From positions 53,859 to 117,858 of the forward strand of contig NZ_JADILJ010000006.1 of assembly GCF_017355185.1 (NCBI RefSeq): DNA of 64,000 nt. The letters are read 5' to 3'. The notes below the pieces were generated by a model that was given only the letters and a program-made list of their open reading frames with translations, was not told the DNA's origin and made no database searches. Shown in pieces: positions 20,174 through 28,679 of this stretch. Both the position numbers and the translations under genes were made by a program. Each line of letters begins with the position of its first letter. The stretch's first letter is position 1. Origin of the DNA: Rathayibacter sp. SD072 (GTDB taxonomy: Bacteria > Actinomycetota > Actinomycetes > Actinomycetales > Microbacteriaceae).

Positions 20174-21244
20174 TCACCGGGTGCGCCCCAGCACGCTCGC
20201 CACCAGCGGACGCACCTCGGCGCGGAACTCCTCCGACACGGCGGGTGTTCCGAGCGCCTCCCAGGCGCGGCTCGCGAAGTCGCCGGCGAGGGACTCGGCG
20301 AAGCCGCGGGCTCCGCACTCCTCGAGGATCCGGCGCACGCGCTCGGCGGTCTCGGTACCGAGGTGCTCGTCGCCGATCAGGCCCTCGATCTCGGGCCAGC
20401 AGTCGGTGCCGGCCGCATGCGCGATCAGGACGGTGCGCTTGCCCTCGCGGAGGTCGCCGAGCGTGGTCTTGCCGGTCTGCCCCTCCGAGCCGAAGACCCC
20501 GAGCAGGTCGTCGACGATCTGATAGGCGATGCCGATGCACCGGCCGAACTCGCCCAGTGCCTCGACGGCCTCGTCGGAGGCGCCCGCGAGGATCGCCCCG
20601 GCCTGCAGAGGAGCCTCGAACGAGTAGACCGCGGTCTTCAGGCGCTCCATCTCGAGCACCTCCTCGACCGAGGGCATGCCGGGCATGAGCGAGAAGTCGA
20701 CGTCGGCGAGCTCGCCGGCGGCCGAGGCGAAGACGGCCTCGTCGAGCAGGGTCAGCAGGCGCGCGCGCACGGCGTCGTCGGCTCCGACGCCCTCGACGAG
20801 CCGGTGGGCGCCGGTGAGGGCGAGGTCGCCGGCGATGACCGCGACGGACGTGCCGCGGTGCTCGGCGATCGGGATCGACAGACCGGCGGTGGTGGCCTCG
20901 TCGCGGTAGCTGCCCGAGACGTTGGGGCCGCCGCGCCGCACGAAGTCGCGGTCGATCACGTCGTCGTGGACGATCAGCGCGGTGTGCAGGAGCTCGAACG
21001 CGGCGCCGAGGTGGGCGGCCGCCTCGGAGTCGCGTCCGCCGTGCGCCTCGTACGCCGAGATGACCATGAGGGGGCGGAAGCGCTTGCCTCCGCGGGTGTT
21101 GGCCTCGAGGGTGTGCCAGAGGGTCGTGTACCGCGTTCCCAGCCGCTCGGCCCGGGCGCGCGCCAGGGAGAAGAACCGGTCGAGCACGGCATCGACGTGT
21201 TCCTGCCGCTTCCGGGAGAGAACCACGGGGTCGCGTGTATCCAC
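20174..21244 (-). CDS. crtE: Geranylgeranyl diphosphate synthase
   Basis: 356 residues, trans-prenyl diphosphate synthase. First Asp-rich motif in LLHTALIVHDDVIDRD, second in YQIVDDLLGVFG; GGKRFRPLM near the N-terminus. Supplies GGPP to the downstream CrtB domain. GTG start without Shine-Dalgarno; TAGCCT ends seven bases before it, so a leaderless mRNA is likely. First gene of crtE-crtBI-crtYe-crtYf-crtEb, divergent from idi. Confidence 0.93.
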   Translation of the reverse strand: MDTRDPVVLSRKRQEHVDAVLDRFFSLARARAERLGTRYTTLWHTLEANTRGGKRFRPLMVISAYEAHGGRDSEAAAHLGAAFELLHTALIVHDDVIDRDFVRRGGPNVSGSYRDEATTAGLSIPIAEHRGTSVAVIAGDLALTGAHRLVEGVGADDAVRARLLTLLDEAVFASAAGELADVDFSLMPGMPSVEEVLEMERLKTAVYSFEAPLQAGAILAGASDEAVEALGEFGRCIGIAYQIVDDLLGVFGSEGQTGKTTLGDLREGKRTVLIAHAAGTDCWPEIEGLIGDEHLGTETAERVRRILEECGARGFAESLAGDFASRAWEALGTPAVSEEFRAEVRPLVASVLGRTR

Positions 21245-21318
21245 GGTTGAGAGGCTAACAAGTTCGCTTGTCTAGCACTAAGCCGGCTGAGTTCCGCGGT
21301 CGTGCTTGACTTACAGCC
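21245..21318. promoter_or_regulatory. crtE/idi divergent control region with palindrome
   Basis: The 74-base gap holds a perfect short palindrome ACAAG-TTCG-CTTGT (21259-21272) placed immediately upstream of the crtE -10 hexamer TAGCCT (21257-21252, minus strand). That is the spacer between -10 and -35, a classic repressor position. In Corynebacterium the crt operon is controlled by the MarR-type CrtR; no such gene adjoins here, so the regulator is unknown. Confidence 0.5.
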
Positions 21319-21870
21319 ATGACTTCGGGAGGAATCGCCGTGCGCGAGGACGAGATCGAGCAGGTCGTCCTGCTCGACGAGACGGGCGACGCCGTCGGCG
21401 TGGCCGACAAGGCGACGGTGCACGACACCGACACGCCCCTGCATCTGGCGTTCTCGTGCCACGTGTTCGCGCCCGACGGCGCTCTGCTCGTGACCCGCCG
21501 CGCGCTGGGCAAGCGCACCTGGCCGGGCGTCTGGACCAACTCGTTCTGCGGCCACCCGGCGCCGGGCGAGCGGATCGAGGACGCCGTCGTCCGTCGGGCG
21601 GAGCGCGAGCTCGGCGCCCGCCTCGAGACGCTCGAAGTCGCGCTGCCGGACTTCCGCTACCGCGCGGTCGACGCCTCCGGGATCGTCGAGAACGAGATCT
21701 GCCCCGTCTACACCGCGACCCTGTCGAGCCGCGAGGCGCTGGCACCGCGCGCGGACGAGGTCATGGACCACGAGTGGGTCGACCCCGAGGCGACGCTGGC
21801 CGCCGTGCGCGCCGCCCCGTGGGCGTTCTCGCCCTGGCTCGTGCTGCAGCTGCCGCGCCTGTTGGGCTGA
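21319..21870 (+). CDS. idi: Isopentenyl-diphosphate isomerase, type I
   Basis: 183 residues. Nudix-fold enzyme interconverting IPP and DMAPP. The catalytic Cys is in TNSFCGHPAPGE, with Nudix-like RRAERELG following, and the second catalytic Glu region is SGIVENEICPVY. Placed divergently from crtE, it supplies DMAPP both for GGPP synthesis and for the CrtEb elongation step, which needs two extra C5 units per C50 carotenoid. Confidence 0.94.
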   Translation: MTSGGIAVREDEIEQVVLLDETGDAVGVADKATVHDTDTPLHLAFSCHVFAPDGALLVTRRALGKRTWPGVWTNSFCGHPAPGERIEDAVVRRAERELGARLETLEVALPDFRYRAVDASGIVENEICPVYTATLSSREALAPRADEVMDHEWVDPEATLAAVRAAPWAFSPWLVLQLPRLLG

Positions 21871-21896
21871 GCGGGGCGTCGACCGGCGCTGCCGCG

Positions 21897-22481
21897 TCAG
21901 TCGCCGTAGACGTCGGTGCGGTGGAAGTTCAGCGACGAGCGCGACGCCGTCGGCCCGCGCTGACCCTGGTACCGCGAGAAGTACTCCGTGGATCCGTACG
22001 GCTTCTCGGCGGGCGAGCTGAGCCGGAAGAAGCACATCTGCCCGATCTTCATGCCGGGCCAGAGCGTGATGGGCAGCGTCGCCACATTGCTGAGCTCGAG
22101 GGTCACGTGTCCGGTGAAGCCCGGATCGATGAAGCCCGCGGTCGAGTGGGTGAGCAGGCCGAGACGCCCGAGCGAGCTCTTGCCCTCGAGGCGCGCGGCG
22201 ATGTCGTCGGGCAGCGTGACCGCCTCGTACGTCGACCCCAGCACGAACTCGCCGGGGTGCAGGATGAACGGCTCGCCCTTGGGGGTCTCGACCAGACGCG
22301 TCAGATCGGGCTGGTCCTCGGCGGGGTCGATGTAGGGGTAGCGGTGGTTGTCGAACAGCCGGAAGAAGCGGTCGAGACGCACATCGACGGACGACGGCTG
22401 GATCATGGCCGGATCGTGCGGTTCGAGTCCGACCCGGCCGGAGGAGAGTTCGGTCTGGATGTCGCGATCGGAGAGCAGCAC
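21897..22481 (-). CDS. dcd: dCTP deaminase
   Basis: 194 residues. Trimeric dUTPase-fold enzyme. Family marks: [45 protein letters not shown] and the C-terminal substrate-closing segment. Actinobacterial members are often bifunctional (dCTP deaminase and dUTP diphosphatase, giving dUMP), but that cannot be decided by eye. GTG start with TAGGAT ending six bases upstream, a leaderless arrangement. Convergent with idi. Confidence 0.95.
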   Translation of the reverse strand: MLLSDRDIQTELSSGRVGLEPHDPAMIQPSSVDVRLDRFFRLFDNHRYPYIDPAEDQPDLTRLVETPKGEPFILHPGEFVLGSTYEAVTLPDDIAARLEGKSSLGRLGLLTHSTAGFIDPGFTGHVTLELSNVATLPITLWPGMKIGQMCFFRLSSPAEKPYGSTEYFSRYQGQRGPTASRSSLNFHRTDVYGD

Positions 22482-22570
22482 GAGGCGATCCTAGGGCGTG
22501 CGGTGCCCGCCGCGACGTGGGGGGCGCGCGGGGCTTGCTACGATGAACGAGTGCGCCTCCGAGGCGCCGC

Positions 22571-22644
22571 GCGAGTGTAGTTCAATGGTAGAACTTCTGC
22601 TTCCCAAGCAGATGGCGCGGGTTCGATTCCCGTCACTCGCTCCA
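22571..22644 (+). tRNA. tRNA-Gly (anticodon CCC)
   Basis: Acceptor arm GCGAGTG/CACTCGC, D-arm with TTCAATGGTAGAA, anticodon arm TCTGC-TTCCCAA-GCAGA giving anticodon CCC, and T-arm GCGGG-TTCGATT-CCCGT. The CCA end is encoded (22642-22644). It decodes GGG glycine codons. A TACGAT hexamer at 22539-22544 is a plausible -10 box. Confidence 0.97.
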
Positions 22645-22751
22645 CCTCCCCGCCCGTCCCCGGGCTGTTCTCGGCTCCGTTCTCGGGCGACACGCCGACG
22701 CGATCGCTGCAGTCACGCGGATTCCGCGCCGCACCGGTGCAGGCTGGACGA

Positions 22752-23402
22752 GTGACAGAGCTCGTCCAGATCCCGTCGCCGGGCATCGCCCTCGAGTACG
22801 GGCGCCCCGGCCGCCCGGTCGTCGTCGTGCTCCACGACGTGTTCGGCCGGCTGCCGTGGATGGAGCCCTTCGCCGAGGCCGTCTCGAAGCACGGCTACCA
22901 CGTGCTCGTCCCCGACCTCTACGACGGATGGGCGACCCTCGCTCCGGAGGACGCGCGCGATCTCGCCGCGATGACCGCGCAGGACCGGGCGATGGCGGCG
23001 ATCGCGGAGGCGATCCGCTCCGGAGCCGCCGAGGGATCGCAGCGCAGCGCCATCGTGGGGTTCGGCTTCGGCGGCCGGCTCGGGCTCCTCGCCGCCGCGA
23101 CCGGGCTCGTCGACGCCGTCGTCGCCTACTACGCGACCCTCGGGCAGGAGGAGCACGCCCTCGTGCCCTGCCCGACCCTCCTGCACTACGCGGCGAGAGA
23201 CGAGTGGCCGGACGGCGACGACCCGGAGTCGTTCGTCGGACGCCTCAAGGACGCGGGCACCCCGGTCACCGCGCACACGTACGCCGGCACGGTGCGGCAC
23301 TTCGCGAACGGGACGCTGCGCGAGGCGGTCGACCCCTCCTCCGCCGCCCTGGCCTACGCCCGGACGGTGTCGTTCCTGAATCCCCAGCTCATCGACTACT
23401 GA
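22752..23402 (+). CDS. Dienelactone-hydrolase-fold protein lacking the nucleophile
   Basis: 216 residues from the second of two in-frame GTGs (22737 would add five residues). The fold matches the dienelactone hydrolase family (VVVVLHDVFGRLPWMEPFAE, HVLVPDLYDG). The nucleophile elbow that normally reads GxCxGG is GFGFGG (residues 103-108), with Gly at position 105; codon GGC differs from Cys TGC by one base. The usual YPGAGHxF His motif reads YAGTVRHFAN, so the His is shifted or lost. It is probably not a functional hydrolase, or uses other chemistry. Confidence 0.8.
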   Translation: MTELVQIPSPGIALEYGRPGRPVVVVLHDVFGRLPWMEPFAEAVSKHGYHVLVPDLYDGWATLAPEDARDLAAMTAQDRAMAAIAEAIRSGAAEGSQRSAIVGFGFGGRLGLLAAATGLVDAVVAYYATLGQEEHALVPCPTLLHYAARDEWPDGDDPESFVGRLKDAGTPVTAHTYAGTVRHFANGTLREAVDPSSAALAYARTVSFLNPQLIDY

Positions 23403-23423
23403 GCAGCGCGGACCCGGGGGCGC

Positions 23424-23942
23424 TCAGCCGCGGACGTCGTGCAGGTGGTGCTGCACGTCGTGCAGGTAGTAGCGGGCCATCGTCTCGACGGTGAAGGTCG
23501 CGCCGTCGCTGCGCCGACCGGGGCGCTGCCACTGACGGCCCCGGACGCCCTCGAAGACACCCGCGATCAGGCCGGCCTCCTCGACGAGCTCGCGGCCGAC
23601 CGTCGCCGGGTCCTGCTCGGAGTAGCGGTCCTCGACCGCGGTGACGTCCTGGTCCCAGTTCGGGAACAGCGGGTCGTCGCCCTCGAGCATCAGGCCCAGG
23701 CGCAGGCGGTAGATGCGGTGCACGTCGCGCACGTGCGCCGCGTACTCGAGCGGCGACCAGGTCTCGTCGTCGGGCCGCCCGACGGCGTCGTCGCGCTCGA
23801 GCACGTACGGCCACGCGGCGGCGTTCTCGCGGATGAGGTGCGGGACCTCGGACGCGTCGACGAGCGAGGCGTCGAAGCCGCACTCGAGGCAGGGGCGCTC
23901 GGCGGCCCAGGTCCAGTCCTTGGTGTCGGGGGTGATCGGCAT
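23424..23942 (-). CDS. DinB-superfamily protein
   Basis: 172 residues. Four-helix DinB/DUF664 fold, judged from WSPLEYAAHVRDVHRIYRLRL and the C-terminal YYLHDVQHHLHDVRG, whose His residues with H in the first helix pair usually bind a divalent metal. DinB-like proteins in actinobacteria are often thiol-dependent (mycothiol) transferases or isomerases. An N-terminal PCLECGF pair of Cys is an added feature that could bind metal. TACCCT six bases before the ATG suggests leaderless translation. Confidence 0.82.
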   Translation of the reverse strand: MPITPDTKDWTWAAERPCLECGFDASLVDASEVPHLIRENAAAWPYVLERDDAVGRPDDETWSPLEYAAHVRDVHRIYRLRLGLMLEGDDPLFPNWDQDVTAVEDRYSEQDPATVGRELVEEAGLIAGVFEGVRGRQWQRPGRRSDGATFTVETMARYYLHDVQHHLHDVRG

Positions 23943-24025
23943 GAGCCCAGGGTAGGGCGCTCCGCCGACACCGAGCGGCGCCGGACGGTCACGCCGCGGC
24001 GCCCTCCTGCCACCCTCGACCGCGC

Positions 24026-25276
24026 TCAGCAGCGGGGGTGGGCGGTGAGGGTCGCGGTCCGCTCGCTCTCGGCGGTCCAGGGAAGAGCGGGGAGGTCGGC
24101 CGCTCCCGCTGCGGCGCCCGCGTCGACCGCGATCGAGGCCAGGGCGCGCGCGGCGTTCCCGGCGAAGTCGGCTCCCGGGGTCGAGCTGTTGAACGACACG
24201 GCCACGGTGAGTCCCGAGACGGGATCGGAGTAGGCGGCCGTCACGAATCCGGGCGCGATGCCCGAGAAGCCCCTCAGCGGGCCGACCTGGTGGCCGCCGA
24301 GTCCTGCGAGCAGCCACTCCGGGCGCCCCTGCCCCTGCGGGACAGCGTCGGCCCAGACCGCGTCGCCCGACGGGGAGGCGGCGATCCCCGTCGCGAGCCG
24401 GCGCAGATCCTCGAGGTCGGTCACCGCTCCCCCGGCGGCGCCCAGCGCCGACGGCGAGGCCTCGGTGAGATCGCGGCGCACGTCGCACCGCACCGCTCCG
24501 CTGCCCGGGTCGATCGCGGCCGCGTAGCCGCGCGGCGCGGGGGCGGGCAGCGCGAGGTCGCCGGCGGAGGGGAGGGTCGTGCTGCGCAGGCCGTAGCGGG
24601 GCACGAGGTACTCGTCGTAGAGGGAGGCAACGCTGCGGCCCGTCCGCTCGGACACGACGAGACCGGCGAGGAGCGGACCGGTGGAGGAGTCGGACCAGGC
24701 GGCTCCCGGGGCGGCGGACGGGGAGTGCACCTGCGCCGCCGAGATCAGCTCCATGGTCGGCCACTCCCGCTGGGGGTTCTGCACGATCGTGGGCCAGAGC
24801 GACGCGCGGAAGTCGGCGAGCCCGGAGGTGTGGGAGCAGAGCTGGCGGAGGGTCAGCCCCTCCAGGCCGGGGAGCGAGGTGAGCGACTCGGTGATGTCGG
24901 CGTCGAGCTCGACCCGTCCCTCCTCGGCGAGCGCCACGACGACGTCGCAGGTCATCGCCTCGGTGCCGCCCGTGCCGAGCCGCACATGCGCCTCGGTGGT
25001 GAGAGGAGTGGGGTCGCCGTCGCCGGCGACTCCGATCGCGCCCTCCCAGCCGCCCGCCCAGGGCGACCAGACCCCCGCGACCGCGCCCGTCGCTCCCGCG
25101 GCTCCTCGGGCCTCCTCGAGGAACCCCGAGAGGGCGACCGCGAGCTCGTCCGGCACGGGGCCGGGCTGCGCGTCCTCGACGACGGAGGGGGTCCCCCCGG
25201 TGCACCCGGCGAGCGCCAGGACCAGTGCGGGCACGACGGCAGCCGCGACCCGTCTCCGCTTGCGACGCACGACCAT
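24026..25276 (-). CDS. Lipoprotein with degenerate beta-lactamase/DD-peptidase fold
   Basis: 416 residues. Basic N-terminus MVVRRKRRR, hydrophobic helix and lipobox LALAGC (Cys25), so exported and lipidated. The rest aligns by eye with serine beta-lactamase-like (class C/PF00144) proteins: LRQLCSHTSGLADF and the later RGFSGIAPGF are recognisable. The catalytic motifs are gone: SxxK is TGGT (in RLGTGGTEAMTC), YxN is DSS (WSDSSTG) and the HxG motif is FSG. It probably binds peptidoglycan-like or other ligands rather than hydrolysing them. Confidence 0.8.
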   Translation of the reverse strand: MVVRRKRRRVAAAVVPALVLALAGCTGGTPSVVEDAQPGPVPDELAVALSGFLEEARGAAGATGAVAGVWSPWAGGWEGAIGVAGDGDPTPLTTEAHVRLGTGGTEAMTCDVVVALAEEGRVELDADITESLTSLPGLEGLTLRQLCSHTSGLADFRASLWPTIVQNPQREWPTMELISAAQVHSPSAAPGAAWSDSSTGPLLAGLVVSERTGRSVASLYDEYLVPRYGLRSTTLPSAGDLALPAPAPRGYAAAIDPGSGAVRCDVRRDLTEASPSALGAAGGAVTDLEDLRRLATGIAASPSGDAVWADAVPQGQGRPEWLLAGLGGHQVGPLRGFSGIAPGFVTAAYSDPVSGLTVAVSFNSSTPGADFAGNAARALASIAVDAGAAAGAADLPALPWTAESERTATLTAHPRC

Positions 25277-25480
25277 GACCCTCGGCTCCCCCCGGACATC
25301 CTCTGGAACGACCCCACTGTACGGGCGCGATCCGACGCCCAGGAGACGAGTGCGCGCGCCCTGCGCGTTCGTGTCCGGACCGTGATGCGAGGAGTCCACC
25401 CCGTTTCCAAACCATCCGGGGGCGGGCTACGAAGAGAGGGTGTCGGCACAGGGCCGTCACGCGAAGGAGGTCCAGTCATC

Positions 25481-25897
25481 ATGCGCAGATCCCCCAATCG
25501 TCTGCTCGCCACTCTCTTCGGAGCGGTCTACGTGCTCGTCGGACTGCTCGGCTTCGTCGTGACCGGCGGCGTCGAGTTCCTCGCGACCGAGGGCGGTCTG
25601 CTCCTCGGGATCTTCGAGGTGAACCCGCTGCACAACATCGCGCACCTGCTCATCGGCGGCGCGCTGCTGATCGGCGGACTGTCGAGCGTTCCTGCGGCGA
25701 AGTCCGTGAACACCGTCGTCGGAGCCGCGTACCTGCTGCTCGGCATCGTCGGCTTCTTCATCGAGAACACGGCCGTCAACGTCCTCGCCCTCAACACCGC
25801 CGATCACTTCCTCCACCTCGGCAGCGCGATCGTGCTGCTCGGAGTCGGTCTCGGCACCGAGAAGAAGACGACGAGGTCGCGCTCAGCGACCGTCTGA
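25481..25897 (+). CDS. DUF4383 family membrane protein
   Basis: 138 residues with four transmembrane helices; ATG behind GAAGGAGG. Conserved features of the family are the NPLHNIAHLLIGGALL segment with two His and the later NTADHFLHLGSAIVLLG. Function of the family is unknown. The start at 25481 is chosen over upstream open frame because of the strong ribosome site. Divergent from the lipoprotein gene. Confidence 0.85.
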   Translation: MRRSPNRLLATLFGAVYVLVGLLGFVVTGGVEFLATEGGLLLGIFEVNPLHNIAHLLIGGALLIGGLSSVPAAKSVNTVVGAAYLLLGIVGFFIENTAVNVLALNTADHFLHLGSAIVLLGVGLGTEKKTTRSRSATV

Positions 25898-26033
25898 CCC
25901 GGGCGGCTCCGGCCGCCCCCTCCAGCTCCGTCCGCCGCGGGCCCGCCGTTTTCCGCGGCGGACGGACTCCACGGCCCCGGACGACACGATGCGGTGTGTC
26001 GATCCGGGGCCCCCTCTCGTTCCGGAGGCTGCT

Positions 26034-26522
26034 GTGAACCCGATCATCCGCGGCTGGGCCGCCTTCGGTGCTCTCGGCGCCGGTCTCGTCCACCTCTCCC
26101 TCGCGTCGGTGCGCGACGACGCCGCGCTCGTGCCGCTCGTCCTGCTCGGGGCGGGGGAGCTCGTCTGGGCCCTCGCCGTCCTCGGCTGCGGACGGATCGT
26201 GGTACCGCGCATCGCACTCGTCGTCGTCTCGGCGACGGTGGCCGGGTCGATCCTCGCAGTCACGGCCGGCCTCCTGCGCGATCCCCTCCCCGCGCTCGCG
26301 GGCGGCGTCCTCCAGTTCGCCGCCGCGGCGATCGTCGCGCTGTCCCTCCGCCGGGCCGCAGCCCCCGAGCGGCAGGTCCCGGCCGGCCGCACCGTGATCG
26401 GGCTGCTGGCCGGCGCCTTGGTGGTCTCGGCGCTCGCGACGCCCTCCATGGCAGCGACGGCCGGCGACTCCGGCGGCATGGGCGGCATGCACGGCGTGGT
26501 GGAGGACGGGCACGGGCACTGA
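26034..26522 (+). CDS. Membrane protein with His/Met-rich tail
   Basis: 162 residues from GTG (VNPIIRGWAAFGALG) behind GGAGG. Four or five hydrophobic helices and a short periplasmic-type C-terminus GGMGGMHGVVEDGHGH, rich in Met and His. Such tails commonly bind copper or other soft metals, so a role in metal handling is a reasonable guess but is unproven. It precedes the iron-box-controlled haem oxygenase gene in the same direction, with a 51-base gap before the iron box. Confidence 0.65.
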   Translation: MNPIIRGWAAFGALGAGLVHLSLASVRDDAALVPLVLLGAGELVWALAVLGCGRIVVPRIALVVVSATVAGSILAVTAGLLRDPLPALAGGVLQFAAAAIVALSLRRAAAPERQVPAGRTVIGLLAGALVVSALATPSMAATAGDSGGMGGMHGVVEDGHGH

Positions 26523-26573
26523 CCGACTCGGGCACTGAGGGCGCGGACTCTGGTCTCCGCCCTCCCTCTCGGC

Positions 26574-26592
26574 TAAGGTTAGGCCAACCTAA
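26574..26592. promoter_or_regulatory. Iron box (DtxR/IdeR operator)
   Basis: TAAGGTTAGGCCAACCTAA matches the 19-base DtxR/IdeR consensus TTAGGTTAGGCTAACCTAA at 17 of 19 positions and is nearly perfectly palindromic. It is 20 bases before the haem oxygenase start, so the gene should be repressed when iron is plentiful. Confidence 0.93.
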
Positions 26593-26612
26593 GAAGCCGA
26601 TCGGAGGCCGTC

Positions 26613-27263
26613 GTGTCGAACGTCATCCCGTTCTCGCAGGCGCTCCGCGAGCGCATCGGGCAGTCCGGAGCCGTCGACGACGAGGGTGCCGCCTTCATGA
26701 CCGCCCTGATGACGGGTGCCGGCAGCCGCGACGACTACATCGCGCTGGTCTCGCAGCACTACTTCGTCTACGAGGCGCTCGAGGCCGTCGCGGACCGGAT
26801 GAGCGAGGACCCCGTCGCCGCGCCGTTCATCTCGGCCAAGCTCACCCGCCTCCCCGCGATCGCCGAGGACCTCCGCTTCCTGATCGGCGAGGACTGGCGC
26901 GAGCGCATCCGGCCCCTCCCCTCGACCGCGGCCTACGTCGAGCGCATCACGACCGTCGCGAGCGGCTGGAGCGGCGGCTTCGTGGCGCACCACTACACGC
27001 GCTACCTCGGCGACATGTCGGGCTGCAGCATCGTGCGCGCCCTGCTCCAGCGCCGGTTCGGTTTCGAGACCAACGGAGTCGGCTTCTACCTCTACGGCGA
27101 GATCGCGACGCCGTCGGAGTTCCGCGCCGTCTACCGCGAGCAGCTCGACGCGGTCGACTGGGACGACGCCGAGCGCGACCGCGTCATCGCCGAGGTGGCG
27201 GAGGCGTACCGGCTCACCACCGAGCTGTTCCGCGACCTCGCCCGCTCGCGCGTCGCGGCCTGA
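26613..27263 (+). CDS. hmuO: Biliverdin-producing haem oxygenase
   Basis: 216 residues, GTG start behind GGAGG. Helical haem oxygenase fold: the proximal His is in the N-terminal region of the family (here YIALVSQHYFVYEALE carries the conserved H), and the distal-helix motif YLGDMSGCSIVRALLQ matches the GDxSGG/GDLSGG family signature. Opens haem to biliverdin, CO and Fe2+. With the iron box upstream it is a haem-iron release enzyme induced by iron starvation. Confidence 0.92.
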   Translation: MSNVIPFSQALRERIGQSGAVDDEGAAFMTALMTGAGSRDDYIALVSQHYFVYEALEAVADRMSEDPVAAPFISAKLTRLPAIAEDLRFLIGEDWRERIRPLPSTAAYVERITTVASGWSGGFVAHHYTRYLGDMSGCSIVRALLQRRFGFETNGVGFYLYGEIATPSEFRAVYREQLDAVDWDDAERDRVIAEVAEAYRLTTELFRDLARSRVAA

Positions 27264-27286
27264 CCGCCGCTGCTCGAGCCGACGGG

Positions 27287-28600
27287 TCACGCGGTGGCCG
27301 AGTCGCCCTCCGGCGTCGCGACGGCGGCCGGCTCGGTGCGCCGCTCGGACATGAAGCGCAGCACGTCCTTGTCGACGATGATGTCGCTCGGCCGCAGGGG
27401 CCGCGTGAGGTACAGCCCCTCGAGACTCGTGATGCGGCTCAGCGCCACGTACGTCTGGCCGGGCGCGAAGGCGCGCTGGCCGAGATCGACGACCGCGGAG
27501 TCGTAGGTCTTGCCCTGCGACTTGTGGATCGTCACCGCCCAGGCCAGGCGCAGCGGGAACTGCGCGAACTCGGCCACGATCTCGCGGGTGAGCTTCTTGG
27601 TCGCCGCTGAATAGGAGTAGCGGTAGCGCTCCCACGTGGCCGGCTCGACCTCGTGCACCTCGCCGTCCACCTCGACCCAGACGGTGCCGGCCACCTTCGT
27701 GACGATGCCGATCGTGCCGTTCACCCAGCGCTGCTCCGCGTCGTTGCGGAGGAACATCACGTGCGCGCCGATCTTGAGCTCGAGGTTCTGATCGGCCGGG
27801 TAGGTCCTGCCGCCGAAATCGCCGCTGATCTCGGCCGTCGCGGTCTTGAGCGGGCCCTTGAGGCGTGCGAGCGCGGTCTGGTTGATCCGGTTGACGGTGT
27901 CGTTGCGGGTGGCGAGGGTGATGGAGCCGTCGGTCGGCGGAGTGCGGGCGCCCGCCTCGTTGAGGACGTCGGCGATCTCCTTCGTCACCATCCCGAAGCG
28001 CACCGCGTTGAGCATCCACTTGAAGCGCTCGTCGCTCTGCCGGTGGATGCGGCCGAGCTCGATGATCCGCAGCGGCGCCTCCTGCCAGACCAGGGCGTCG
28101 AAGAACCACAGGGAGCGGTAGCGGTCGGCGAAGTAGGCGCGCTCCTCGGGGTCGCCCGGAACGGGAGCGAGCTGGAACGGGTCGCCGAAGAGGACGACCT
28201 GGACGCCTCCGAAGGGCTCGGACCGGCGCTGCCGGGCCTGGCGGAGGCTGCGGTCGATGCCGTCGAGCAGATCGGCGTTCACCATCGAGATCTCGTCGAT
28301 CACGAGGGTGTCGATGGTGTTGAGGAGCTTGCGCAGCTCGGGGGTCTGATCGAGATCGGAGTCGGCGATCACGCCGATCGGCAGTCGGAACAGCGAGTGG
28401 ATCGTCTGCCCGCCGACGTTCAGCGCCGCGACCCCCGTGGGAGCGCAGATGACGATCTGCTTGCCGGTGTGCCAGCTGAGGTGGTTCAGCAGGGTCGACT
28501 TGCCGGTGCCGGCGCGCCCGGTGACGAACAGGTGCTCGCGGGTGTTCTCGATGAGGTCGAACACCCGCTGCTGCTCGTCGGAGAGGGTCGGCTGGGTCAC
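27287..28600 (-). CDS. Pif1/RecD-like ATP-dependent DNA helicase
   Basis: 437 residues, SF1B helicase. Walker A GRAGTGKST at about residues 28-36, Walker B TLVIDEISMV, GGVQVVLFGDPFQLAPV (motif III), and C-terminal motifs AWAVTIHKSQGKTYDSAVVDLG (motif V) and YVALSRITSLEGLYL (motif VI). Fits bacterial Pif1-like helicases acting at forks, G-quadruplexes or in recombination. GTG start with TACAGT six bases upstream (leaderless). It stands alone, convergent with hmuO. Confidence 0.93.
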   Translation of the reverse strand: MTQPTLSDEQQRVFDLIENTREHLFVTGRAGTGKSTLLNHLSWHTGKQIVICAPTGVAALNVGGQTIHSLFRLPIGVIADSDLDQTPELRKLLNTIDTLVIDEISMVNADLLDGIDRSLRQARQRRSEPFGGVQVVLFGDPFQLAPVPGDPEERAYFADRYRSLWFFDALVWQEAPLRIIELGRIHRQSDERFKWMLNAVRFGMVTKEIADVLNEAGARTPPTDGSITLATRNDTVNRINQTALARLKGPLKTATAEISGDFGGRTYPADQNLELKIGAHVMFLRNDAEQRWVNGTIGIVTKVAGTVWVEVDGEVHEVEPATWERYRYSYSAATKKLTREIVAEFAQFPLRLAWAVTIHKSQGKTYDSAVVDLGQRAFAPGQTYVALSRITSLEGLYLTRPLRPSDIIVDKDVLRFMSERRTEPAAVATPEGDSATA

Positions 28601-28679
28601 CGGTCCACTGTACCCGCGGCGGTGCGGCCGTGATCGGGGACGGAGGCGGCTCCGGGCGCCGTCCCCCTGGGGAGGAGCG

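Noticed and set aside
22571..22644. Attachment site at the tRNA-Gly gene
   Set aside because: No integrase and no repeat of the tRNA 3' end were seen in the flanks.
24038..25480. Long N-terminal extension of the DUF4383 protein
   Set aside because: The open frame continues upstream across the divergent lipoprotein gene, but a strong ribosome site and the family start place translation at 25481.
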